The notes below the pieces were generated by a model. That model had not been told where the DNA came from, searched no databases, and saw only the letters and a program-made list of their open reading frames with translations. The translations under genes were made by a program, and so were the position numbers. A stretch of 64,000 nt of DNA. Source: Planctomycetota bacterium (GTDB taxonomy: Bacteria; Planctomycetota; Phycisphaerae; Phycisphaerales; SM1A02). Positions within the stretch are counted from its first letter, which is position 1. Every line of letters starts with the position of its first letter. The DNA lies in contig JAQBZO010000001.1 in NCBI GenBank assembly GCA_027622195.1, forward strand, positions 124,001-188,000, in the 5' to 3' direction. Positions 1-7,415 of the stretch are shown one piece after another.

Positions 1-6
1 GTCATC

Positions 7-375
7 TCAACTTCCTGGCACCGATTCGCCGCACGAATGTTGTTGCGGAACAAGGCAAATGAACGAGAGCGGCGCGGGTCCAGGATTCGTGAACTGGTGC
101 ATCGCTCCGGGTTCCATGTACAGCACATCTCCCTTTTGAATGGGATGGAGCGAACCGTTGTGCTCGACGCGTCCCTCACCCTCCACAACGATGACCTCAT
201 GTTCATAGGGATGCGAATGGCGAGGGGTGTGTCCACCAGGGGTCACATCGAACAATCGCATTGAAAAGGTTGGCGCTCCATCGGACTTTCCAACGAGCAA
301 GCGCATCGACACTCCAGCAACGCCGTCCATCTGCACCGATTGTGCTTCGACAGATTCGGGACGGCGAATGAACAT
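7..375 (-). CDS. Cupin-domain protein
   Basis: This 122-residue protein is a single small beta-barrel of the cupin_2 type. Cupin motif 1 is visible around residues 47-68, with glycine, two histidines spaced HxH, then a glutamate and the GEGRV turn. Motif 2 ends in PGAMHQF. These histidines and the glutamate normally bind one divalent metal. There is no signal peptide, so it is probably cytoplasmic. It is divergent from the MBL hydrolase gene with only 36 bp between them, so the two promoters must overlap. The substrate cannot be told from sequence: cupins of this size include sugar isomerases, dioxygenases and simple ligand-binding proteins. The stop codon lies just inside the window, so the gene is complete. 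Confidence 0.85.
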   Translation of the reverse strand: MFIRRPESVEAQSVQMDGVAGVSMRLLVGKSDGAPTFSMRLFDVTPGGHTPRHSHPYEHEVIVVEGEGRVEHNGSLHPIQKGDVLYMEPGAMHQFTNPGPAPLSFICLVPQQHSCGESVPGS

Positions 376-411
376 GCTGTGGATAGTACGCCCAGTCGCT
401 ACGCTCGGAGG

Positions 412-1092
412 ATGCCGAATATCCGAGTTGAAGGAATGCCTTTGGGTGACTATGAAACAAACGGTTTTGTCGTCTGGGATGCCGATGACTCCACGCGATC
501 ATGTTGGATTGTCGACACGGGCGAGAATCCAGAACCGTTGCTCGCGCGCGTCCGACATGAGGAACTCAATCCCATCGCCATTCTCTACACCCATGCGCAT
601 GTCGATCACATCATGGGGGCAGGAATGGTCGCAGGGGCGTACCCCAAGGTTCCACGCCTCGCCCATCCCCTCGAACACGATTGGTTTCGAAATCCAAAGA
701 GCAACCTCTCCGAGTGGAGTGGAAATCCCATCACCGTCCCAGCGCCAACGGGATCACTCGAAGATGGTCAACAACTCACGCTTGGATCATCCAAGTGGCG
801 CGTCGCGCACACGCCAGGACACAGCCCAGGTTCCATTGCACTCGTCTGTGAGACTGCTCCCATCGCGCTGGTCGGTGACACGATTTTTGCAGGCAGTATT
901 GGGCGCGTGGATTTACCAGGAGCCGACTGGCACGCATTCGAAGTTTCGCTCTTCGATGTGCTTCTCGCGCTCGATGATTCAGTCGTCATTCATCCCGGTC
1001 ATGGTCCGTCCACGACGATTGGCATTCAGCGCACCACGAATCCCTTCCTTTCGAAGGGTCGGTCGCATTACCGTGCGATGATGGGCGAGTGA
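412..1092 (+). CDS. MBL-fold metallo-hydrolase, glyoxalase II-like
   Basis: This is a 226-residue metallo-beta-lactamase fold enzyme. The metal site is complete: THAHVDH at residues 60-66, HTPGHS for the next histidine, an aspartate in the GDTIF segment and a last histidine in HPGHGPS. The N-terminal LGDYETN segment resembles that of small glyoxalase II-like hydrolases. Family members hydrolyse thioesters such as S-lactoylglutathione or act on persulfides; the substrate here is not determined. The start is uncertain. ATG 412 abuts a GGAGG, which is too close for an ideal ribosome site, and ATG 436 is also close to an AAGGA. A longer in-frame start at 340 would overlap the divergent cupin gene and adds residues unlike the family. 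Confidence 0.88.
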   Translation: MPNIRVEGMPLGDYETNGFVVWDADDSTRSCWIVDTGENPEPLLARVRHEELNPIAILYTHAHVDHIMGAGMVAGAYPKVPRLAHPLEHDWFRNPKSNLSEWSGNPITVPAPTGSLEDGQQLTLGSSKWRVAHTPGHSPGSIALVCETAPIALVGDTIFAGSIGRVDLPGADWHAFEVSLFDVLLALDDSVVIHPGHGPSTTIGIQRTTNPFLSKGRSHYRAMMGE

Positions 1093-1212
1093 CGAGAGCC
1101 AAAGTCGGTTGGTTGGACCACGAGAGCGATTTGACTCCCCGATCGGCGCAGAATTGGCTTGGATCTGGTCCAAACGGTGCTACCCTACCCCCACAAGGAG
1201 ACTCAGATCACC

Positions 1213-2037
1213 ATGCGCACCGCCCTTGCACTGGCTACTTATTCGTCAACTCTCTTCCTCGCCGCAGGAGCACTCGCTCAAGCGACGTCCAATGTCACCG
1301 TCCCAGCAGGACAGACCTGCAGCGTGGCGACCACCATCACAATCACCCATAACACATTCGGTACCGATTCCGATAGTCAGACCAAGGCGCACGCGCTGAC
1401 TGGAGGAGGTCACTTGGCGTTTGTTCAGTCGGCTCCTCCGTTCACGAGTCTGACCGCGAACCCATTCGAGATCCATCTCGGACCCAACAACTACACCTTC
1501 AGTTTCTTTTGCTTCCCATTCATTGGGTGCCAGACGCTGAATGTCAGCATCACGCAGATCACAGCGATTCCCGCGGCTCCGATCAGTTCGACCATTTCGG
1601 GTACTGGGGCATTCAGTGCACCGAATACGTTGTGGAATCTCACCGCGGACTACTCGACTTCTGGTATCGACACGGGAACCTATATGTTGATCGATACGGC
1701 AACGGCGAGCTTCAGCGGTCAACTCACGACGACAGGGCAGACGCTCAAGTTGGATCAACTCAGCATGGGCACCGTGCACTTTGATGTGCCCGCCCTGAGC
1801 CTCCCTGCGGGTATCAGCGCGATCGGACTCGATATAGCGATCAACCTGTCGACCAACACGATGACTGGCCCTTGGTCTGTTGCATGCGCTTCAGTCGATC
1901 TCAACTGCGATGGATCGGTGAATGGTGTTGATCTTGGCATCATGCTCGCAAGCTGGGGACTGCAGGGTGGAGATACGAACGGCGACGGGACGACCGACGG
2001 TTCTGATCTTGCCATGATCCTGAGCGCGTGGCTCTAA
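1213..2037 (+). CDS. Secreted protein with C-terminal dockerin-type EF-hand module
   Basis: This is a 274-residue exported protein of unknown function. Residues 1-24 form a signal peptide ending in ALAQA. The middle is Thr/Ser/Asn-rich and looks beta-structured, with no recognised catalytic motif. Residues about 227-274 carry two calcium-loop repeats, DLNCDGSVNGVDL and DTNGDGTTDGSDL, each followed by a short helix ending in a Trp-containing turn. This is the dockerin type I layout often found at the C-terminus of secreted planctomycete proteins. ATG 1213 is chosen because an AAGGAG lies upstream at a good distance and the signal peptide starts there. A strong hairpin follows the stop, so the gene is probably a single transcription unit. 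Confidence 0.85.
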   Translation: MRTALALATYSSTLFLAAGALAQATSNVTVPAGQTCSVATTITITHNTFGTDSDSQTKAHALTGGGHLAFVQSAPPFTSLTANPFEIHLGPNNYTFSFFCFPFIGCQTLNVSITQITAIPAAPISSTISGTGAFSAPNTLWNLTADYSTSGIDTGTYMLIDTATASFSGQLTTTGQTLKLDQLSMGTVHFDVPALSLPAGISAIGLDIAINLSTNTMTGPWSVACASVDLNCDGSVNGVDLGIMLASWGLQGGDTNGDGTTDGSDLAMILSAWL

Positions 2038-2050
2038 TCGATTCACCTTG

Positions 2051-2089
2051 ACGGCGTGCGGGCAGACTTTCGCCCGCCGCCGTATTCTT
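2051..2089 (+). terminator. Rho-independent terminator-like hairpin
   Basis: Arms ACGGCG (2051-2056) plus GCGGGC (2058-2063) pair with GCCCGC (2072-2077) plus CGCCGT (2078-2083). This gives a 12-bp GC-rich stem with one bulged T and an 8-nt loop. Only a weak T-rich run (attctttcc) follows. It sits 13 nt after the stop of the dockerin protein and 16 nt before the ACT gene. Confidence 0.6.
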
Positions 2090-2099
2090 TCCACTTCTT

Positions 2100-2561
2100 A
2101 TGGCACAAATGCCCGATGTGGAGCAGGGTTACTCGCCGCCGTCCGTTCGGCAGTTCAGCGTCTTTTTGGACAACCGAGTCGGCAAGTTGCTCGAACTCTT
2201 ACAGAACATTGAAGCGAGACCTGATATCCGCCTTGCAGCGATCAGCGTTTTGGATTCCAGTGACTATGCGGTGATCCGCATGATCTTCTCGAACGCCGAC
2301 GCGGCACGCCACCTCTTGTCTAAGGAGCGTTACACCTTCTCAGAAACGAGCGTCCTCGTGGTGGAGATGTCGGATACGCAGACCATTTCGAGTATGTGTC
2401 TCCACCTGCTCGCCGCCGAAGTCAACATTCGTTTTGTGTACCCCGTCCTCATGACCGATGGGGCTACCACGATCGCGCTTGGCGCAGATGACGTGCAGTT
2501 TGCAGGACAGATTTTACTTCGGAAACGATTCCGTCTGTTGGGTGAAGAGGACTTCGTGTAA
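2100..2561 (+). CDS. ACT-domain protein (tandem ACT)
   Basis: This 153-residue cytoplasmic protein appears to consist of two ACT-type beta-alpha-beta units, at about residues 18-75 and 80-140. The first begins QFSVFLDNRVGKLLELL, the pattern of ACT domains that bind amino acids and regulate enzymes such as acetolactate synthase. No enzyme domain is attached. It is probably a free-standing amino-acid sensor or regulatory subunit, but the partner enzyme is not in this window. The last 48 bp overlap the 3' end of the convergent PTPS gene. Confidence 0.8.
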   Translation: MAQMPDVEQGYSPPSVRQFSVFLDNRVGKLLELLQNIEARPDIRLAAISVLDSSDYAVIRMIFSNADAARHLLSKERYTFSETSVLVVEMSDTQTISSMCLHLLAAEVNIRFVYPVLMTDGATTIALGADDVQFAGQILLRKRFRLLGEEDFV

Positions 2562-3356
2562 CCCCGCGGGAAAAGTCGTCGCCGAAGTCTTCTCTGTTTC
2601 CCAAACCGTTACCCCCACGAGATCGACAGGCGATGACTGCACCTTCAGTGCCGAGTCGATGAGTTCATGAATCACGAGTGCGATGTTCTCGACCGAAGGC
2701 ATTCGCGTTTGAAAGTAGGGGGTATCGAGATTGAGGTGCTTGTGGTCGAAGTGACGCAGCACCGAATATTCAACGAGTGTGTCCAGGTCAAACTGGACTT
2801 GTGGATCCGAATCACAGGATGAAATAATCCCCACTCTGAGTCTGTAATTGTGGCCGTGTCCATTTTTGTTGGAGCACTTTCCGAAAGTCGCAAAGTTGGC
2901 GTCGTCTGACTCACCGTCAATTGCCAGACGGTGGCTCGCTGCAAAGTCAAAGTCACGAAGGGTGGTCACGCGGGTTGGCATGTCGTTTCTCCACTGGAAT
3001 GCTGTGAACGGGTTTGGGCGCACTTCGAGAGAGTCGATTGGACCTCGAATCGTCGCGGAAATGGCGGTCGCGAAGCCACTGAACCAACGAGAAGACGGCG
3101 GTAACTCGACCTTGCCTTCTGACAACGCGGCGGCGCGCACGGCGTGGTCGAGCTCGGTAATCGAACGGATATATCCCGTCCGTAAGTCGGGAGTCCCAGA
3201 CTCGGTGACGACGATTTCGACGAGTGGATCGAGCGCCGATTCCGAGGAGTCCCGTGCAAGCGCATTCTTCCCGCGATGATTCTGCAAGGAGTGCATTCCG
3301 AGGCGCACGAGGCGACTCAATCGGAGTGGTGGGGGATCGAGTGGTTGATCGCTCAT
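2514..3356 (-). CDS. 6-pyruvoyltetrahydropterin synthase family protein, tandem T-fold
   Basis: This 280-residue protein is about twice the usual length of a PTPS/QueD enzyme. The C-terminal half (about 130-280) is a full PTPS domain. It has H142 in the DFAASH segment, C161, H167 and H169 in a C-x5-HGHNY motif and a late glutamate in VWETEKT. The C-x5-HGH spacing matches the tetrahydrobiopterin-type PTPS rather than the C-x3-HGH of typical QueD. The N-terminal half (about 11-120) looks like a degenerate second T-fold without zinc ligands. It likely converts dihydroneopterin triphosphate to a tetrahydropterin, for queuosine or biopterin synthesis; which one is unresolved. No other queuosine gene is nearby. 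Confidence 0.82.
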   Translation of the reverse strand: MSDQPLDPPPLRLSRLVRLGMHSLQNHRGKNALARDSSESALDPLVEIVVTESGTPDLRTGYIRSITELDHAVRAAALSEGKVELPPSSRWFSGFATAISATIRGPIDSLEVRPNPFTAFQWRNDMPTRVTTLRDFDFAASHRLAIDGESDDANFATFGKCSNKNGHGHNYRLRVGIISSCDSDPQVQFDLDTLVEYSVLRHFDHKHLNLDTPYFQTRMPSVENIALVIHELIDSALKVQSSPVDLVGVTVWETEKTSATTFPAGLHEVLFTQQTESFPK

Positions 3357-3373
3357 GAATTCCTCCTCTCAAT

Positions 3374-3402
3374 TTGACAATAGCAGAAACCTATCCTACT
3401 GT
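3374..3402 (+). promoter_or_regulatory. Sigma70-type promoter for a short leader or small RNA
   Basis: TTGACA at 3374-3379 and TACTGT at 3397-3402 are separated by 17 bp. The -35 is a perfect consensus match and the -10 is weaker. Transcription would start near 3409 and meet the intrinsic terminator at 3433-3470 before the lipoprotein start at 3486. Confidence 0.5.
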
Positions 3403-3432
3403 TCCCTTGTTCGTTCACTATGCCCCCGGAAG

Positions 3433-3470
3433 GGCTCAGCGTGAGCTCTGCTCCGCTGGGCCTTTTTTTT
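3433..3470 (+). terminator. Strong intrinsic terminator upstream of the YdjY-like gene
   Basis: GGCTCAGCG (3433-3441) pairs with CGCTGGGCC (3454-3462) in a 9-bp stem with one G-T pair, followed directly by eight Ts (3463-3470). It lies between two divergent genes, so it cannot end an annotated upstream gene. It must end either a roughly 60-nt RNA or the leader of the next gene. A short CCC-GGG hairpin just before it (3423-3434) shares bases with the stem and could compete with it. Confidence 0.8.
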
Positions 3471-3485
3471 GTTCCCTCAAACACA

Positions 3486-4247
3486 GTGAAACCACTTCCC
3501 ATTCACATCATTCGCCGCCATGGGATCGCGCTTGTCGCTGTTTTTTTAATGGTTTCTTGCGATCGCGCGCGCGTGGTTCAAACAAATCCAGTCGCGAAGA
3601 GTGTGCGCATCGGCGAACACATTACAGTTCTTCGCGACGATCGATCGGTCGAAATCGACGCCATCGTGGTGCTCGACGATGGATTTCTCGAACAATTGGT
3701 GTGCGGTCGCGGCACGCGCGAGCATGAATCGCTTCTTGTCTCGATGGCCCCTGCGAGCCAGATTCATGCGGCGCTCTTGCTTCTGGGGATCGAGTCGGGA
3801 AAGCCTGGTCTCTGGTCAATGCATCAGGCGCCAAGTGGAGAATGGAAAACGGTCAAAAGTCCTCCAGAGGGTCCCTCGGTCGCGGTGGATGTGCGTTGGA
3901 AGGACGAAGAGGGGTGCGCCCATGAAGCTCCGCTCTCCAGTTGGGTTGTCCACGCGCAGAGTGGCGCCGCGCTGCCCAACGGTCGATTCGTTTTCGCCGG
4001 AAGCATCCTTTTGTCGGAAGAGGGGACGGAACCAACTCCACCCACGGTTTACGCAGGAGACTTGAGTGGTTCGATCGTGGGACTCGTCACCTTTGGAGAC
4101 GAAGTGATCGCCATGAATGAAGTGATCTCGGATCAAGCGGATGTCGAGGCATCGGTGTGGCTCGCGAATCCAGAGGCAATGCCACCCCTTGGTACTCGCG
4201 TGACGCTCATCCTTCGCGCGGCGCAGAACGCACCGACGCGCCGTTGA
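3486..4247 (+). CDS. YdjY-like secreted lipoprotein
   Basis: This is a 253-residue predicted lipoprotein. The GTG at 3486 is chosen because it gives a classic signal: basic n-region (IIRRHG), hydrophobic core and lipobox LMVSC at about residues 19-23. An upstream in-frame ATG at 3420 would translate through the terminator hairpin. The mature part resembles YdjY domain proteins of planctomycetes, which have no known biochemical role; I assign it from overall look and gene size only. The gene is followed 23 bp later by ruvC. If the upstream terminator works as an attenuator, this gene is the likely target. Confidence 0.75.
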   Translation: MKPLPIHIIRRHGIALVAVFLMVSCDRARVVQTNPVAKSVRIGEHITVLRDDRSVEIDAIVVLDDGFLEQLVCGRGTREHESLLVSMAPASQIHAALLLLGIESGKPGLWSMHQAPSGEWKTVKSPPEGPSVAVDVRWKDEEGCAHEAPLSSWVVHAQSGAALPNGRFVFAGSILLSEEGTEPTPPTVYAGDLSGSIVGLVTFGDEVIAMNEVISDQADVEASVWLANPEAMPPLGTRVTLILRAAQNAPTRR

Positions 4248-4270
4248 CTCCCTTTCTACACTCTCAGTCA

Positions 4271-4798
4271 ATGAAAGTTCTCGGGATCGATCCAGGCACG
4301 CGCATCGTTGGATACGCCGTTGCGGAACGAGCAGCGATTCGATCGGTTGGACCGGCGCGCATCGTGGATGCCGGAATCATTCGGCTCGATGCAAAGTCGA
4401 CCCTTGAGCACAGACTTGTTGAGTTACACAGGGAGATCGCAGCACTTCTTGAAGAGCATGCTCCAGATCTTCTGGTCGTCGAGCAAGTGTTTTCCAAGCC
4501 TGATCACGCGCGCGCTGCCATCATCCTTGCCCACGCAAGAGGTGTCATTCTTCTCGCGGCGGCACAGCGAGGCGTTGCTGTTGGTGAACTTGCGCCTGCG
4601 GAAGTGAAGAAGTCTCTCACTGGAAACGGGCGTGCTACGAAACTGCAAATGCAACGAGCGGTGATGTCGGTGTGTGGACTCAACACTTTGCCGACACCTT
4701 CCGATCTAGCCGATGCCATTGCGATTGCGCTGTGCGGTGCTGGCCGCAACGGCGCTGTGCGTCGCGCACCACTGCGAACTCTCAAGGTCAAAGCATGA
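4271..4798 (+). CDS. ruvC: Crossover junction endodeoxyribonuclease RuvC
   Basis: RuvC resolves Holliday junctions with RuvAB. The 175-residue length is normal. The four acidic catalytic residues are present: D7 in GIDPGT, E71 in VVEQVF, and D145 and D148 in SDLADA. ATG 4271 is chosen because the protein then begins MKVLGIDPG, as in the family. The stop overlaps the trpE start in an ATGA. ruvA and ruvB are not in the window. Confidence 0.97.
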   Translation: MKVLGIDPGTRIVGYAVAERAAIRSVGPARIVDAGIIRLDAKSTLEHRLVELHREIAALLEEHAPDLLVVEQVFSKPDHARAAIILAHARGVILLAAAQRGVAVGELAPAEVKKSLTGNGRATKLQMQRAVMSVCGLNTLPTPSDLADAIAIALCGAGRNGAVRRAPLRTLKVKA

Positions 4799-6321
4799 GC
4801 ATCAATTGTCGTTCAGTTCCGCTGCGTGTCGTGTCGGTGAGCGCGTTCGCCGATCATCTCTCTCCTGTTCTTGCGTATCGCCGACTGGTCGAACCCGATG
4901 CACGCACGGCGCCGAGCATGTTGCTCGAGAGTGTTGAGCAGGGAGGCATCGTCGGGCGATGGAGCATCGTCGCCGCGCAACCCGCGATCACTGTGTCGGC
5001 CCACGCCTCGCGTCTCACGATCACCGATCATCGCACCCAAACCACTCGCGCAGAAGAACACGCTGATCCGCTCGCCGTCCCTCGCGCGATGACTTCACAC
5101 TATGAAATCGCCGCCGAGGGAACCATTCCCGATACCTTCATCGGCGGTTGGGGAGGATCGGTTGGCTTCGACGCGGTGCGCTGGCTTGAGCCGGGCGCGT
5201 TGCCTTTCCAGTCGGCACCACACTGTGACCGAGGGATCGCTGACATGACCCTCTCGCAGTATCGAAGCGTTGTGGTCTTCGATCATGTCCACAAGGCTCT
5301 TCATGCGATTGCCGCTGTGCCGAGTGATGAAAGTGCGAGTGAAGCATCGGCACAAAAAAGTGCGCGGGATGAGGCGCATGCGTTGCTCGAACGATTGTGC
5401 CACGGCAAAGCAGCGCTCGCGCCAGGGTTGTTTTCGCTCGATGTGAAACAATCTCCATCAAGGCTTGATGCGCCGACGATGTCGGATGCACAGTTCTGTG
5501 ATCGAGTCGAGAAGTGCCAAGAATGGATCCGAGCGGGCGATGCGTTTCAGATCGTGTTGAGCCGCCGGTTCGAACGGTGGTCTCATGTCGATCCATTCGA
5601 TGTGTACAGAGCCCTGCGTGTCGTGAATCCGAGTCCCTATCAGGTCTACATGCAAACGGGGGACTGCATGCTTGTCGCATCGAGTCCGGAAATCCTGTGC
5701 CGCACGAGGGGACGATCCGTGGTGAATCGTCCGCTCGCGGGAACTCGTCCACGCGGATCGACATGCACGGCAGACGACGAACTCGCTCATGGATTACTCG
5801 CCGACGAAAAGGAACGCGCCGAACACGCGATGCTCGTCGATCTTGGACGGAACGATCTCGCGCGTGTCGCCGCGCGTGCATCGGTCTCGATCGATCGATG
5901 CATGGAGATCGAGCGGTACAGCCATGTGATGCACCTTTCGAGCACTCTCTCGGCGACACTCGCCCCCGGACTCGACGCGTGGGATGCCCTTCGAGCGACG
6001 CTGCCTGTTGGCACGGTGAGCGGGGCTCCGAAGGTGCGTGCGATTCAGATTATCGACTCGCTTGAGCCGGTTCGTAGGGGGCCGTACGCGGGCGGCATCG
6101 GAGTCGTGGGATGGGGTGGAGACATGGACATGGCCATCGCATTGCGCACGATGGTGATTCCCACTCGAATGCGAAGCGCGGATGGTGGTTGGAGATATGA
6201 CTTGCAGGCAGGAGCGGGAGTCGTGCTTGATTCAGTTCCGAAACGCGAGGCGGATGAGACGCGCCAGAAGGCAGCCGCACTTGGTCGAGCGCTTGAACTC
6301 GCTGAACATGCTTGGCAATAG
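4795..6321 (+). CDS. trpE: Anthranilate synthase component I
   Basis: This 508-residue chorismate-utilising enzyme makes anthranilate from chorismate, using ammonia from a glutaminase subunit (TrpG) not encoded here. The N-terminal domain has the LLES motif at residues 43-46, the tryptophan feedback-binding site of TrpE. The catalytic domain shows NPSPYQVYM, RPLAGTRPRG, DLGRNDLARV and the late GAGVVLDS segment. LLES and overall length favour TrpE over PabB. The ATG overlaps the ruvC stop by four bases, so translation is probably coupled. No leader peptide or attenuator is visible, which fits its position inside a ruvC operon. trpF lies far away at 48.4 kb. Confidence 0.93.
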   Translation: MSINCRSVPLRVVSVSAFADHLSPVLAYRRLVEPDARTAPSMLLESVEQGGIVGRWSIVAAQPAITVSAHASRLTITDHRTQTTRAEEHADPLAVPRAMTSHYEIAAEGTIPDTFIGGWGGSVGFDAVRWLEPGALPFQSAPHCDRGIADMTLSQYRSVVVFDHVHKALHAIAAVPSDESASEASAQKSARDEAHALLERLCHGKAALAPGLFSLDVKQSPSRLDAPTMSDAQFCDRVEKCQEWIRAGDAFQIVLSRRFERWSHVDPFDVYRALRVVNPSPYQVYMQTGDCMLVASSPEILCRTRGRSVVNRPLAGTRPRGSTCTADDELAHGLLADEKERAEHAMLVDLGRNDLARVAARASVSIDRCMEIERYSHVMHLSSTLSATLAPGLDAWDALRATLPVGTVSGAPKVRAIQIIDSLEPVRRGPYAGGIGVVGWGGDMDMAIALRTMVIPTRMRSADGGWRYDLQAGAGVVLDSVPKREADETRQKAAALGRALELAEHAWQ

Positions 6322-6327
6322 AGCCGT

Positions 6328-7311
6328 TTAGATCTCGAAGTCTTCTTGATCAGGAGTCGGTGTTGGACTCACCCGAGGCTGAATCGATCGCTCGAGGTGA
6401 ACGATCTTCGCCTGATCACCTGAATCTTCCGCAATGGGGATTGGCGTGTTGATCGTCTCGATCGGTGCGGTCGCCACCTGTTTCTGGTGTTCAACTGTTT
6501 CGATGCCGACCTCCGACCCAATCGAATCGGTTTCCGTGAATCCGAGTTGTTCAACGATCAACGAGGTTCGCAAGAGGGCATCTCGTCCGAGCCATGTGCC
6601 GACGAAGAATCCTGCAATCGTGAGGAAGGCAATCCATTCGAGTCCGATCCCTTGGGGCAGCGCGTTCCATTGCCACACGAGGACGATGATGATGGGGATA
6701 GCAACAGCGTGCAGTGCGAGGCTCGCTCGTCCCACCCAAAGGACAAGCCGCGCTGCAGCTCGTTTCGCGAAACAAAGTGTGAGCAATATTGCGAAGAAAT
6801 CGGCACCGAGGCCAGCGGCGAATGCAATGGCGAAGAGTGGTCCCGAGGTGTTGAAGGGGATCAACGCCGTCGAAACAAGCAGCGCGAGGAGCGCGCCGAA
6901 CCAGCCTGCGATGGCGGAACATGCGCCGAGGCGCGAAATCCAACGAGCGTGACTTGCCTCGGCTGTGAATCCTCCCGCCAAGGTCCAGCATTGGTTGAAG
7001 AGTCGCCCCGACCACCATTGGTAGGAGCCGATCAGCGCAATTCCGCAGAGTCCAACCGACGCCATCGCGATGGAGCCTCCGCACACAGCGATGAGGACGA
7101 GGAACGGTCGAAAGGTGAGGCAGTTCGACAGGGTGCGAAACTCGACTCCCATTTCGGCTTCGGTTGCCTTGAAAGTCGACTTCTTCTCCGCCCAAGCGAT
7201 GGCGACCGAGTACCCACACTCGGGGCAGAGGGATTGGATATTTTGACCGCGAAGTGGGTATCCGCAGCGCGGGCACGTGAGCGTGGAGTGAACCGAGATG
7301 ATGCGCATCAC
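6328..7311 (-). CDS. Multi-pass membrane protein with N-terminal zinc ribbon
   Basis: This is a 327-residue protein of unknown function. Residues 13-32 hold two CxxC knuckles (CPRCG and CPECG), a rubredoxin-like zinc ribbon seen on many planctomycete membrane proteins. About five hydrophobic helices follow between residues 70 and 250. The last 80 residues are polar and probably cytoplasmic. Its stop is only 6 bp from the convergent trpE stop, with no room for a separate terminator. Two adjacent ATGs (7311 and 7308) are possible starts. Confidence 0.75.
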   Translation of the reverse strand: MMRIISVHSTLTCPRCGYPLRGQNIQSLCPECGYSVAIAWAEKKSTFKATEAEMGVEFRTLSNCLTFRPFLVLIAVCGGSIAMASVGLCGIALIGSYQWWSGRLFNQCWTLAGGFTAEASHARWISRLGACSAIAGWFGALLALLVSTALIPFNTSGPLFAIAFAAGLGADFFAILLTLCFAKRAAARLVLWVGRASLALHAVAIPIIIVLVWQWNALPQGIGLEWIAFLTIAGFFVGTWLGRDALLRTSLIVEQLGFTETDSIGSEVGIETVEHQKQVATAPIETINTPIPIAEDSGDQAKIVHLERSIQPRVSPTPTPDQEDFEI

Positions 7312-7350
7312 TGTTTCGCCAAAAGTATCACAATTCCTTGTGCAACCCCC

Positions 7351-7381
7351 TTGAACTTGCCGATTCGGAACGGACTATAAC
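7351..7381 (+). promoter_or_regulatory. Sigma70-type promoter of the S41 protease gene
   Basis: TTGAAC at 7351-7356 and TATAAC at 7376-7381 are separated by 19 bp (18 bp if the -10 is read as CTATAA). The start of transcription would be near 7388, giving a short leader that contains AGGAG at 7402-7406 before ATG 7416. Confidence 0.5.
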
Positions 7382-7415
7382 TGGACTGGTAGTCGTCCTT
7401 CAGGAGTATTCCAAG

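Noticed and set aside
3538..3548. Run of seven or more Ts in the YdjY-like gene
   Set aside because: It lies in the signal-peptide coding region (VAVFLMV) and has only a 3-bp stem before it, so a terminator is unlikely.
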